Positions 9,621 to 17,735 of a stretch of 47,101 nt of DNA are shown piece by piece. This DNA is from an uncultured SAR86 cluster bacterium (GTDB lineage: Bacteria; Pseudomonadota; Gammaproteobacteria; Magnimaribacterales; D2472). The translations under genes and the position numbers were made by a program. The stretch covers positions 1 through 47,101 of the forward strand of contig CACEBI010000009.1 of the NCBI GenBank assembly GCA_902557705.1, in the 5' to 3' direction. The notes under the pieces are model-generated. The model did not search any database. It was given only the letters and a program-made list of their open reading frames with translations, and was not told the DNA's origin. Every line of letters begins with the position of its first letter. The stretch's first letter is position 1.

Positions 9621-10715
9621 CTACTCATTAAAGTCTGGTGCCTTAAATCCATGCTGTTTGATTAAAGAGTCGCGCTTAGCTAAGTTGATATCATTATCCA
9701 TCATTTCATGAACCATTTCCTCTAATGTGATTTTTGGTTCCCATCCAAGCTTTTGTTTTGCTTTAGAGGGGTCACCCAAAAGTGTTTCCACCTCTGTTGG
9801 ACGAAAATATCTTGGATCAACTTCAACAATCAAATTACCTGTGTCAGAGTCATAACCTTTCTCATCTAAGCCCTTGCCTTTCCAAATTATTTTTTTTCCT
9901 AAATGACTCCATGCAAAATTCACAAAGTCTCGAACGGAATACTGTATACCAGTTGCTATACAAAAATCATCCGGCTTGTCTTGCTGAAGCATTAACCATT
10001 GCATTTCAACAAAATCCTTGGCATGACCCCAATCCCGCTTAGCATCAAGATTGCCTAAGAAGAGTTTTTCTTGAAGACCCAAAGAAATTCTTGCTAAAGC
10101 TCTAGTAATTTTACGGGTAACGAAAGTTTCACCACGAACTGGAGATTCATGATTAAATAAAATTCCATTACAAGCATATATATCGTAAGCCTCGCGATAG
10201 TTAACTGTAATCCAATATGCATAAAGCTTTGCTGCTGCATATGGCGATCTTGGATAAAAAGGTGTTGTTTCTTTTTGTGGAATTTCTTGAACTTCACCAT
10301 ATAGCTCTGATGTTGAAGCCTGATAGTAACGTGTTTTATTTTCTAAACCTAAAATACGAATTGCATCCAAAATTCTTAACGCTCCAAGTCCAACTGTATC
10401 AGCAGTATACTCTGGAGTTTCAAAAGAAACCGCAACATGTGATTGAGCTCCAAGATTATAAATTTCATCGGGTTTAATTTCTCTTATAAGACGAACAAGG
10501 TTCATCGAGTCTGCTAAATCACCATAATGAAGTATAAATTTTCTATTCGCTTCATGAGGTTCTTGATATAGGTGATCAATTCGGTCTGTATTAAAAGATG
10601 ATGAACGACGTTTTATACCATGTACTTCATAACCCTTATTTAATAAGAATTCCGCCAAATATGACCCATCTTGACCTGTTATACCCGTAATTAATGCTAC
10701 TTTATTATTTGCCAT
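9621..10715 (-). CDS. gmd: GDP-mannose 4,6-dehydratase
   Basis: First step from GDP-mannose toward GDP-fucose (or GDP-rhamnose/perosamine). 364 residues, typical. [15 protein letters not shown] is the NADP loop; [16 protein letters not shown] the NADP-phosphate region; [12 protein letters not shown] supplies the catalytic Thr and Glu; [12 protein letters not shown] gives Yxxx[19 protein letters not shown] and [12 protein letters not shown] are GMD-specific. It starts six bases after the wzz stop and is followed by fcl, so the likely end product is GDP-L-fucose. Nothing odd in frame or length. Confidence 0.98.
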   Translation of the reverse strand: MANNKVALITGITGQDGSYLAEFLLNKGYEVHGIKRRSSSFNTDRIDHLYQEPHEANRKFILHYGDLADSMNLVRLIREIKPDEIYNLGAQSHVAVSFETPEYTADTVGLGALRILDAIRILGLENKTRYYQASTSELYGEVQEIPQKETTPFYPRSPYAAAKLYAYWITVNYREAYDIYACNGILFNHESPVRGETFVTRKITRALARISLGLQEKLFLGNLDAKRDWGHAKDFVEMQWLMLQQDKPDDFCIATGIQYSVRDFVNFAWSHLGKKIIWKGKGLDEKGYDSDTGNLIVEVDPRYFRPTEVETLLGDPSKAKQKLGWEPKITLEEMVHEMMDNDINLAKRDSLIKQHGFKAPDFNE

Positions 10716-10721
10716 ATTAAA

Positions 10722-11669
10722 TTAAATGACATCCTTATCAGTTGAATAATAACGGACTACGGCTATAAGGCATCCAAATAATCCTCCTAAAATTGCTCCA
10801 ATAATACAGATTGCAGCTCGAGAAGGTTCTGATTTATTTTCCATAACAGCAGGTGGATCAATATATTCAAATACATAAAAATCACTTGCTTCTATGAGGG
10901 TAAGTTGTTGCATTTTTTGTTGCAATAGTTGAGCAATAACTAATTTGATTTCAGAAAAACTTGTTTGAGCCATCTGCATATTCAGATAATCCATAGCTGC
11001 CTCAGCTTCAAGTTTGCTTTTAGCTCTAAAGAAATAATTGAGTTGACTTACAATTAATTCAGCCCACGATTGAGCAACATGGGGAGATTGGTGCTTGACC
11101 GTAATGCTAACAAAACCTGTATCAATGTCTTGGAACACAACTAAATTTTCAGCACCAAAAACATCATAGCTTTCTTGCGCACTTGGAATTAAGGTTTCAG
11201 GATAACTATATTCTCTAGTCCATGTTTTAGTAACTTCATCATAGATTTCTGGATCATAAATAATTTCATTTGCCTTAGCATTCCACGACTCAATTGCCAT
11301 AAGGTCAGGAAGGTGGATATTTGGTAAAATATTATTTTCAAAAAAACTTAAAGTATTAAGTTTTTCTATGGCTTGCAAGGTCTTACTACCGCTATCACCC
11401 GATGGCAAGTTGACTCCTGCCAAGCTGGCTAGACCTCCCATGTTTTTCATCACTTGACTCATTCCATTTCCACTTGATTCACCAACTGGACTAAGAATTG
11501 CTCTTGAATGATATATATTTGGCAAACTTAAACTATATATTACGGATGCGATTATAAATAAAGCAGTTACACTGACTACAATATATTTACCTATCCAAAG
11601 TGCTTTAAAAATCTCTCTTAAATCTAAGTCATTATTCTCAGCATTATTGTTTGTGTTATGTGTTTCCAT
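10722..11669 (-). CDS. wzz: Wzz-type polysaccharide chain-length determinant
   Basis: 315-residue inner-membrane co-polymerase that sets polysaccharide length with the Wzy polymerase. The N-terminus is cytoplasmic and acidic (LDLREIFKALWIGKYIV), followed by a first span at about residues 32-50 and the usual YHSRAILSPVGE. A long periplasmic region includes the glycine/methionine-rich NGMSQVMKNMGGLASLAG typical of this group and a helical part near 210-250. The proline-bearing DPPAVMENKSEPSRA precedes the second span at about 282-305. It is the first gene of the minus-strand operon, next to the tRNA genes. A TATAAT hexamer seven bases before the ATG suggests a near-leaderless transcript. Confidence 0.93.
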   Translation of the reverse strand: METHNTNNNAENNDLDLREIFKALWIGKYIVVSVTALFIIASVIYSLSLPNIYHSRAILSPVGESSGNGMSQVMKNMGGLASLAGVNLPSGDSGSKTLQAIEKLNTLSFFENNILPNIHLPDLMAIESWNAKANEIIYDPEIYDEVTKTWTREYSYPETLIPSAQESYDVFGAENLVVFQDIDTGFVSITVKHQSPHVAQSWAELIVSQLNYFFRAKSKLEAEAAMDYLNMQMAQTSFSEIKLVIAQLLQQKMQQLTLIEASDFYVFEYIDPPAVMENKSEPSRAAICIIGAILGGLFGCLIAVVRYYSTDKDVI

Positions 11670-11676
11670 AAAACTA

Positions 11677-11682
11677 ATTATA
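11677..11682 (-). promoter_or_regulatory. Candidate -10 hexamer for wzz, near-leaderless
   Basis: A perfect TATAAT on the minus strand ends seven bases before the wzz ATG (11667-11669). No purine-rich ribosome-binding sequence lies between. Transcription would start at or one base before the start codon. No good -35 hexamer is visible at 16-18 bases, and A/T-rich sequence makes chance matches common. Confidence 0.4.
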
Positions 11683-11794
11683 TAGTTTTTCGTATTCTAA
11701 ATGTTTAAATTACAAGATTGTTTTTTAAAAAAACATTTTAATAGTTCTGGATATTAGAGTTGTTATAAAAACAGTATATCAACTAGCTTAATAT

Positions 11795-11881
11795 TGGTAC
11801 CCGAGGCCGGACTTGAACCGGCACGATATTTCTATCGAGGGATTTTAAGTCCCTTGTGTCTACCAATTCCACCACTCGGGC
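11795..11881 (-). tRNA. tRNA-Leu (anticodon UAA)
   Basis: On the minus strand the sequence begins GCCCGAGTGGTGGAATTGG and ends CTCGGGT-A-CCA. The acceptor arm pairs GCCCGAG with CTCGGGT (first pair G-U). The D-loop GGTAGACAC is that of a class II tRNA. The anticodon arm AGGGA-CTTAAAA-TCCCT gives UAA, reading UUA. A long variable arm (TCGATAGAAATATCGT) and a TGCCGGTTCAAGTCCGGC T-arm follow. CCA is encoded. It is 87 bases long and follows tRNA-Cys on the same strand, 85 bases on. The accessory polysaccharide operon starts about 125 bases beyond its 3' end. Confidence 0.97.
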
Positions 11882-11966
11882 TAGTTTATAAAATGATTAC
11901 CTCTTACTTGTATTTTGAATATGTTATAAAACAATTATAACTCTTTATTCAAAACAATTTAATACA

Positions 11967-12040
11967 TGGAGGCTGAAGCCGGAATCGAACCGGCGTAAAC
12001 GGCTTTGCAGGCCGCTGCATAACCACTCTGCCATCCAGCC
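11967..12040 (-). tRNA. tRNA-Cys (anticodon GCA)
   Basis: Minus-strand cloverleaf of 74 bases including encoded CCA. Acceptor GGCTGGA pairs with TTCAGCC (one G-U). The anticodon loop CTGCAAA between GCGGC/CGGCC-type arms gives GCA. The T-arm is GCCGGTTCGATTCCGGC and the discriminator base is T(U), as expected for cysteine. It lies 52 bases after the nucleotidylyltransferase-cupin gene. In many gammaproteobacteria tRNA-Cys and tRNA-Leu follow uvrC-pgsA, and that order is kept here with one gene inserted. Confidence 0.97.
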
Positions 12041-12092
12041 TTACCTCTGAACACGCATTGTATATTAATTATTTTAAATTTGTTTTGAATTA

Positions 12093-12869
12093 TTATTTTT
12101 TTGGAGAATAATATTCAGTCCTTTCAATATCGTCTTCAACACAGGCATCACCATATTGTATTTCAATAAGATGACATGCTTCATCGAAAGGGTTTGTGAT
12201 TTGATGCCATTGTTTAACAGGTACTAAATAATGATCAAAAGTATTTAGTTGAATATTCTTTTTTTTATCTGGATCGTCTTTGCTGTAATTAACAATACAG
12301 GACCCTTTACTTACTAGCCAAATCTCATTTCTCTTGAAATGTCTCTGGAAGCTCATACCTTTTTTTGGATGCACAACCAATTCTTTCACCTTTACATTCT
12401 CTTCTTCAAATAAATTATAAAATTCTCCCCACAGTCTTTTTTCTTCATAGTATTGCCATTTTTTAAGAATCCAAGATGATGAATTTTTTTTATCACTGCC
12501 TCCCACACCAAAAAGAAATTCAACTCCATGTACTGACATTTCAGGTATATTTTTTTCATTTCTGTCCCCACCATTTGCAAAAACAATCTGATCTTGTGGA
12601 TACATTTCTTTTACTTTAATTAAGGCATTAATAGCACTTCCATTATTGTCATCTTCAAAATCAATAACAGAGTCTACAAACGATAAGTTTTTTATAATAG
12701 TTTCGCGTTCCTCAAAAGGCATAAAGGATTTACCTTTCTTGCTGACGAGCCATTCATCACTATTTAAAGCAACTATAAGTTTATCACCCAACTTTTTTGC
12801 ATTTTTAAAATAAGCCACATGACCAGAGTGTATTGGATCAAAACCACCGCTTACTACTATTATTTTCAT
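12093..12869 (-). CDS. Cytidylyltransferase-like / cupin fusion protein
   Basis: 258 residues with two domains. Residues 1-130 are a nucleotidylyltransferase of the TagD/RfaE C-domain type: VVSGGFDPIHSGHVAYF contains the HSGH form of the HxGH catalytic motif. The ISSTR-like C-terminal motif appears as GSDKKNSSSWIL near 145-156. Residues about 165-255 are a mannose-6-phosphate-isomerase type II cupin: MSFQRHFKRNEIWLVSKGSC, HYLVPVKQWHQITNP, HLIEIQYGD. I infer activation or isomerisation of a sugar phosphate for surface glycans, substrate unknown. The frame extends upstream to 12992 inside pgsA, but the ATG at 12867-12869, preceded by AGGG and starting at the conserved KIIVVSGGFDP, is the likely start. 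It sits between pgsA and tRNA-Cys. Confidence 0.85.
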   Translation of the reverse strand: MKIIVVSGGFDPIHSGHVAYFKNAKKLGDKLIVALNSDEWLVSKKGKSFMPFEERETIIKNLSFVDSVIDFEDDNNGSAINALIKVKEMYPQDQIVFANGGDRNEKNIPEMSVHGVEFLFGVGGSDKKNSSSWILKKWQYYEEKRLWGEFYNLFEEENVKVKELVVHPKKGMSFQRHFKRNEIWLVSKGSCIVNYSKDDPDKKKNIQLNTFDHYLVPVKQWHQITNPFDEACHLIEIQYGDACVEDDIERTEYYSPKK

Positions 12870-12906
12870 ACTTACCCTATTATATATAGTTATTGTTTGA
12901 AGTTTT

Positions 12907-13446
12907 TTATTCTTTTTTAAAAGTGTTATATGTATAAATATAACCTGTATAAAGTGTAATAAATAAGGATGTAAAAAGTAAAATATCTGCAATTATAATC
13001 ATAAGCATATTGCTTATTGTCAGTGCAATTAAATAAATACTTATTGTAAAAAGTTGAACCGTAGTTTTTATTTTCGCTAAGAATGTAACTTTAGTAGAAT
13101 TACTATTATTATTTCTAGCATTTAAATCCCTTAAAGCACCAACCCAAATCTCTCTTGAAATAATTATTGCGGCACAAAAACCAATTAGGTAACTCGAAAG
13201 GTTTATTGCTAAAGCAAAAAAAATAAAAACAATTAAAATTTTATCTGCAATAGGATCAAGAATTTCTCCAAACTGAGATACGGCATTATATTTTCTTGCT
13301 AAATAACCATCAAACCAATCAGTAAGACTTGCAATATAAAATAATATCAATGCGAGTAAATATTTGTCAGATAAAGCCAATATAAGAAAAATAACTCCGC
13401 CTAAGAAAATTCTTGAAAATGTTATAAGGTTTAATAAAGTTATCAT
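12907..13446 (-). CDS. pgsA: CDP-diacylglycerol-glycerol-3-phosphate 3-phosphatidyltransferase
   Basis: Membrane enzyme making phosphatidylglycerol-phosphate, the committed step to PG and cardiolipin. 179 residues, normal. The CDP-alcohol phosphatidyltransferase motif is complete: DWFDGYLARKYNAVSQFGEI then LDPIADKI, giving D-G-x2-A-R-x8-G-x3-D-x3-D at about residues 43-70. Four to five spans are visible. It overlaps the uvrC stop by one base (TAATG), so it is coupled to uvrC, the classic gammaproteobacterial pair. The N-terminal LLNLITFSRIFLGGVIF is standard. Confidence 0.96.
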   Translation of the reverse strand: MITLLNLITFSRIFLGGVIFLILALSDKYLLALILFYIASLTDWFDGYLARKYNAVSQFGEILDPIADKILIVFIFFALAINLSSYLIGFCAAIIISREIWVGALRDLNARNNNSNSTKVTFLAKIKTTVQLFTISIYLIALTISNMLMIIIADILLFTSLFITLYTGYIYTYNTFKKE

Positions 13447-15230
13447 TATTGGATTTTTTGGATAATTTGTTTTGCTATTTTCTCATTAATCCCTTTAACA
13501 GTCATCAATTCTTCAATTTTTGATGATTTAATATTTTCAATGCTTCTAAATTTATTCATTAATCTTTTTTTAATCACTGCCCCAACGCCATTAACTTTAT
13601 CTAACGAAGATTTTCTAATATTTCCTCTTTTTTTATTTCTTTGAGCCTTTATGGCAAACCTATGAGACTCATCTCTTATTTCCTGTAATAATAAAAATGC
13701 CTTGGAGTTCTTATCAAACTCAATTATTCCAGCATCACAAAGAATTGTTTCAGTTGCTCGTATTCTTTTAGAGCCTTTGAAAATAGACAAGACTCTAATA
13801 TCTTTATACAAAGATTTATTTATAACAGATTGACTAAAATTTAATTGTGCTTTTCCTCCGTCTATAAGAATAATGTCTGGTTTCACTCTAGGGTCATTGA
13901 AATATTTAATTCTTCTCTCAAGAACATGCTGAATTGAGCCCACATCATTAGAAGATAGTTCTTTGGGGATATTAAATAACCTGTAACTTGCTTTTAAAGG
14001 GCCCACCTTTGAGAAAACTACACAAGAAGCAACGGCATGATCCCCAGAAATATGACTAATATCAAATGCCTCAATTTTTTTAATATCTTTTTCTAATCCT
14101 AAAGTCTCCTTAAGCTCGTTAAATGCAAAGGTATATTTATCTTCCTTGTTTATATGATTTTGAATAACTTGCTTAGCATTCATTTTAGAAAGATTATATA
14201 TAGGCCTTATTGATTTACTCGGTGTATGAACAAATTTTATGGCAATACCATACTTTTTTTTCATAACTCTACTTAATAGTTTTTTATTAATAAGAGCTTT
14301 TGAAGAAAGAACTTTTTTTGGTACGTCTAGGTGGTTATCATAGAAGTTAATTATTATAGTTTGATAGACTTCTTCAATAGAGGAGTAATAGGCTTGTTTA
14401 ATAAGATAGGTTTTTGTACCTCTTATTTTACCCCTGCGAACAACTATTATGCATATACCAATATAATTATCCTCAAGATGAATTGAAAAAATATCAACAT
14501 CTTTCGCGTTTGTAATTACTGATTGCTCTTCTCTTATCTGTTTTAGTCTTTTTAGTCTGTCTCTAATATCTGCAGCTTTTTCAAAATCTAATTCTTTTGA
14601 TGCTTTTTGAATATCTAATGTTAAACGATCGATTGTTTGCAAATCTGATGAAGAGAGATAAGATTTTGCATCAATAATGTCTTCGCCATAATTAACAGCG
14701 CTAATTTTACCTACACAAGGTGCTGAGCATCTTTTCATTTGATGCTCTATGCATGGCCTAGTTCTATTAGAAAAAGTAGAGTCACTGCAATTTCGCACTT
14801 GGAAAATTTTTTGTATCTCTTTTATAGATTTTTTGACTGCTTCAGAACTTACGAAAGGCCCAAAGAATTTTTCTCCAACAGCCTGCTTTGTTCTCTTAGA
14901 ATATATCCCAGGATATTCGTGATCTAGTGAAAAATAAATATACGGATAAGTTTTATCATCTCTTAATAGAATATTGAATTTTGGTTTGTTTTCTTTTATG
15001 AGAGTTTGTTCTAGAAGCAATGCTTCAACTTCATTTTTTGTAGAGAACGTCTCTATGTCATCTGTCAAAAGTCTTATTTGTGATGTTTTTCTATCCCTAT
15101 ATGAATTGCCGAAATAGCTTGAGACTCTTTTTTTTAAATTTTTAGCTTTACCAATATAAATAATCTTATGTTTACTAAAAAATTTATAAACTCCTGGAGT
15201 GCTAGGAATCTTCTTTAGGTTAAAAGCCAT
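13446..15230 (-). CDS. uvrC: UvrABC system protein C (excinuclease subunit)
   Basis: Makes the 3' and 5' incisions in nucleotide excision repair. 594 residues against about 610 in E. coli. Domains in order: GIY-YIG nuclease at 1-95 (TPGVYKFF, IYIGKAKNLKKRVSSYF); a cysteine cluster near 165-172; UVR motif at about 200-235 (DFEKAADIRDRLKRLKQI); RNase H-like nuclease (FDISHISGDHAVAS, ILIDGGKAQLN); and tandem helix-hairpin-helix at the C-terminus (LDKVNGVGAVIKKRLM, LMTVKGINEKIAKQI). It lies first in the uvrC-pgsA pair, 50 bases after the methyltransferase gene. All key parts are present. Confidence 0.98.
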   Translation of the reverse strand: MAFNLKKIPSTPGVYKFFSKHKIIYIGKAKNLKKRVSSYFGNSYRDRKTSQIRLLTDDIETFSTKNEVEALLLEQTLIKENKPKFNILLRDDKTYPYIYFSLDHEYPGIYSKRTKQAVGEKFFGPFVSSEAVKKSIKEIQKIFQVRNCSDSTFSNRTRPCIEHQMKRCSAPCVGKISAVNYGEDIIDAKSYLSSSDLQTIDRLTLDIQKASKELDFEKAADIRDRLKRLKQIREEQSVITNAKDVDIFSIHLEDNYIGICIIVVRRGKIRGTKTYLIKQAYYSSIEEVYQTIIINFYDNHLDVPKKVLSSKALINKKLLSRVMKKKYGIAIKFVHTPSKSIRPIYNLSKMNAKQVIQNHINKEDKYTFAFNELKETLGLEKDIKKIEAFDISHISGDHAVASCVVFSKVGPLKASYRLFNIPKELSSNDVGSIQHVLERRIKYFNDPRVKPDIILIDGGKAQLNFSQSVINKSLYKDIRVLSIFKGSKRIRATETILCDAGIIEFDKNSKAFLLLQEIRDESHRFAIKAQRNKKRGNIRKSSLDKVNGVGAVIKKRLMNKFRSIENIKSSKIEELMTVKGINEKIAKQIIQKIQ

Positions 15231-15280
15231 TATTTTTTAGATATTTAAGAAACCTCAATATAAATTAATAATATTATTCT

Positions 15281-16027
15281 TCACAAATTTGCAATTGAAG
15301 ATGGAACATTTTGTTTTTCTATCAGAATCATCTCACGAGGTAAAAGCTTATGATTGTCAGGGAAATCATTAACTCTATCAATAACATCTGATTGACTAAA
15401 ATTAAAAGGCCTATTAAAAAGGTTTATATGTCTAAAATCTCCTGATTTAATATCTGTATTCAAGTATTCTTCATCAAACTTATGTGTTGTGGTCAACAAA
15501 TATTTATATTCTAAGTTAGAAATATTTTCTAAAAATTTATTGATGTCTTCGAAAGATAAATGAAATAAGCAATCTCTGACCATTAACAAATCGCAGGCTG
15601 GTAGAGCATCTTTGCAGATATTTCCAACATCAAAATTGATATTAGAATTTTGATATAGATTATTGTTTGTTGCGATGATGTCCTTGACTATATCAATACC
15701 TATATAGTCTATATTTACCTCTTGAGTAACAAGCTTCATCCAATTAAAGTCACCACAAGGAGCATCTACCAATTTCTTCACGTCTAATTCATTTATTTTT
15801 TTAATGAGCCAAGACCGTAAATTTTTGGTATAAGCTATTTCCGATCCATCTCCGCTAATAGATTCATTACTCGACCAATGATTTTCTTGGTAGATTAAAT
15901 TAAAGCGGTCTTCAAGAGACTCTGCTTTAAGCATTTTCTTATACTTTACTTTTTTAACAATTAAACTAATTGTTTCAGCCAATCCATTATTTTTAATTGA
16001 TGTTATAAGCTTTTTCAGATTTTGCAT
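15281..16027 (-). CDS. Class I SAM-dependent methyltransferase
   Basis: 248 residues. The SAM-binding motif I is LVDAPCGDFNWMK (about 88-100), followed by IGIDIVKDII as motif II and VRDCLFHLSFEDINKFLENI as motifs IV-V. The DAPCGDFNWM wording is seen in methyltransferases of polysaccharide clusters. The C-terminus has HINLFNRPFNFSQSDVIDR. The target is unknown, probably a sugar hydroxyl or a glycan end. It is divergent from the aldolase gene (94-base shared upstream region 16028-16121) and points toward uvrC, which follows after 50 bases. It may be the edge of the second glycan region. Confidence 0.85.
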   Translation of the reverse strand: MQNLKKLITSIKNNGLAETISLIVKKVKYKKMLKAESLEDRFNLIYQENHWSSNESISGDGSEIAYTKNLRSWLIKKINELDVKKLVDAPCGDFNWMKLVTQEVNIDYIGIDIVKDIIATNNNLYQNSNINFDVGNICKDALPACDLLMVRDCLFHLSFEDINKFLENISNLEYKYLLTTTHKFDEEYLNTDIKSGDFRHINLFNRPFNFSQSDVIDRVNDFPDNHKLLPREMILIEKQNVPSSIANL

Positions 16028-16121
16028 GGGAGTTTAATAATATAATACTTTTATAGCGTTTAAAATATATATATATTCTAATCTAATATAGAATGTCTTT
16101 TATATAAACAGATAAAATTTT

Positions 16122-17735
16122 ATGAAACAAAATATTACTTTTTTAGACTGCACCTTAAGAGATGGAGGCTATTATAATTCTTGGGATTTTGATCCTAAAT
16201 TAACTAATGACTATCTTCAATCAATGAGCGCAGCGAATGTTGATATTGTTGAAATAGGCTTTAGGTTCTTAAAAAATAATGACTTCAAAGGTCCTTTTGC
16301 ATTTACAACAGACTCTTTTCTTCAATCACTGAATATACCTGAAGGAATGACCATAGGTGTCATGGTAAATGGTTCTGATTTATGCTCAGAAGCTGGTTAT
16401 CAAAAAGTTTTAGACGAGATTTTTCCTCTTGATGCAAACAAATCACCTGTTGATTTAATAAGATTTGCCTGTCATTTTCATGAATTAAAAACGGCGTTTG
16501 ATGCAAGTGAGATATTAACATCGAAAGGATATAGGGTGGGCATTAATCTAATGCAAATAGCTGATAGAACAGACTCTGAGGTTATTGAAATGTCAAAAAT
16601 GGCCTCATCATCAAAAATAGAGGTTCTATATTTTGCAGATAGTATGGGTAGCATGAATCCTTCAGATGTAAATAGGATAATCAACTTAATTCGTCAGAAT
16701 TGGACAAAAGATATCGGTATTCATACACACGACAACATGGGTTTAGGTCTATCTAACTCTCTAAGCGCTATAAAAGCAGGTGCATCTTGGATTGATGCAA
16801 CTGTAACTGGCATGGGAAGAGGCCCTGGTAATACAAGAACAGAAGAATTTATTATTGAATTAGATGAGATACGATCAACTAAATCAAACATGGTGCCACT
16901 AATGGAATTAATAAAAAATCATTTTTCTCCAATGAAATCAATACATCAATGGGGCACTAATCCATACTATTATCTAGCAGGTAAACATGGTATTCATCCA
17001 ACATATATTCAAGAAATGCTTAGTGACTCTAGATATAACGAGGAGGACATATTTTCAGTTATAGAGCATTTACAAACGGTAGGTGGTAAAAAATTTAGTT
17101 CAGACAATATGGAGAATGCTAAAAATTTTCTTAAAGGTGAATTAAAAGGCTCATGGTCACCAAAAAAAATCTTTAAAAATAAGGATGTGCTAATACTTGG
17201 TGGTGGTGATGGTATTAAAAAACATAAAACTGCAATTGAGGCTTTTATTAAAAAAGAAATGCCTACTGTAATGGCATTAAATACTCAATCAGGAATAGAT
17301 TCTCAATTCATAAATTATAGAATTGCATCTCATCCAGTAAGATTGCTAGCAGATATAGACGATCATCTTAATTTAAAAGAACCACTAATCACCCCCATCT
17401 CAATGCTTCCTGCTGAATTGCAAGAGGCTTTAAAAAATAAAGAATTGCTTGATTACGGATTGAGCTTTGATCATACAAAATTTGTATATGAAGATAAGTG
17501 GTGTACAGTGCCATCATCATTAGTTATTGCATATGCCCTAGCTGCAGCAAAATCAGGTGAGGCAGGTAATATATTTATGGCGGGTTTTGATGGATACCCT
17601 CCTGGAGATGATAGAAACTCAGAAATCCAAAAAATTATTAATAGATATAATGATTCTGTTGAAAATCCAAATATAACAGCAATCACACCTACTCGTATTA
17701 AAGGATTAAAATCCAAGAGTGTATATGGCTTCTAA
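16122..17735 (+). CDS. DmpG-like pyruvate aldolase fused to a C-terminal Rossmann domain
   Basis: 537 residues. Residues 1-345 are a DRE-TIM barrel close to 4-hydroxy-2-oxovalerate aldolase: LDCTLRDGG (8-16, Arg13 and Asp14), the metal-binding IHTHDNMGLGLSNS (200-213, His201 and His203), and GMGRGPGNTRTEE (230-242). Such enzymes reversibly join pyruvate to an aldehyde, which is also the bond made in 3-deoxy-2-ulosonates. Residues 354-537 are a second domain: DVLILGGGDGIKKH, VPSSLVIAYALAAA (463-476), NIFMAGFDGYPPGDDRNSEI (483-502). By eye it resembles the DUF115/GT42 fold. Its stop overlaps the next ATG by one base (TAATG). The next two genes, a CMP-sugar synthetase and a phosphatase, point to CMP-ulosonate synthesis (inference). 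Confidence 0.85.
   Translation: MKQNITFLDCTLRDGGYYNSWDFDPKLTNDYLQSMSAANVDIVEIGFRFLKNNDFKGPFAFTTDSFLQSLNIPEGMTIGVMVNGSDLCSEAGYQKVLDEIFPLDANKSPVDLIRFACHFHELKTAFDASEILTSKGYRVGINLMQIADRTDSEVIEMSKMASSSKIEVLYFADSMGSMNPSDVNRIINLIRQNWTKDIGIHTHDNMGLGLSNSLSAIKAGASWIDATVTGMGRGPGNTRTEEFIIELDEIRSTKSNMVPLMELIKNHFSPMKSIHQWGTNPYYYLAGKHGIHPTYIQEMLSDSRYNEEDIFSVIEHLQTVGGKKFSSDNMENAKNFLKGELKGSWSPKKIFKNKDVLILGGGDGIKKHKTAIEAFIKKEMPTVMALNTQSGIDSQFINYRIASHPVRLLADIDDHLNLKEPLITPISMLPAELQEALKNKELLDYGLSFDHTKFVYEDKWCTVPSSLVIAYALAAAKSGEAGNIFMAGFDGYPPGDDRNSEIQKIINRYNDSVENPNITAITPTRIKGLKSKSVYGF

Noticed and set aside
11719-11735. Inverted repeat TGTTTTTTAAAAAAACA after tRNA-Leu as a terminator
   Set aside because: The stem is almost only A and T, with no G/C core, so I would not expect it to be stable.
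12870-12992. Longer start for the nucleotidylyltransferase-cupin gene
   Set aside because: The extra 41 residues are hydrophobic, read through the end of pgsA, and precede the conserved KIIVVSGGFDP start.
16028-16121. Riboswitch or leader RNA upstream of the aldolase gene
   Set aside because: The spacer is 94 bases of A/T-rich sequence with no G/C stems; only promoter-like TATA hexamers are seen.
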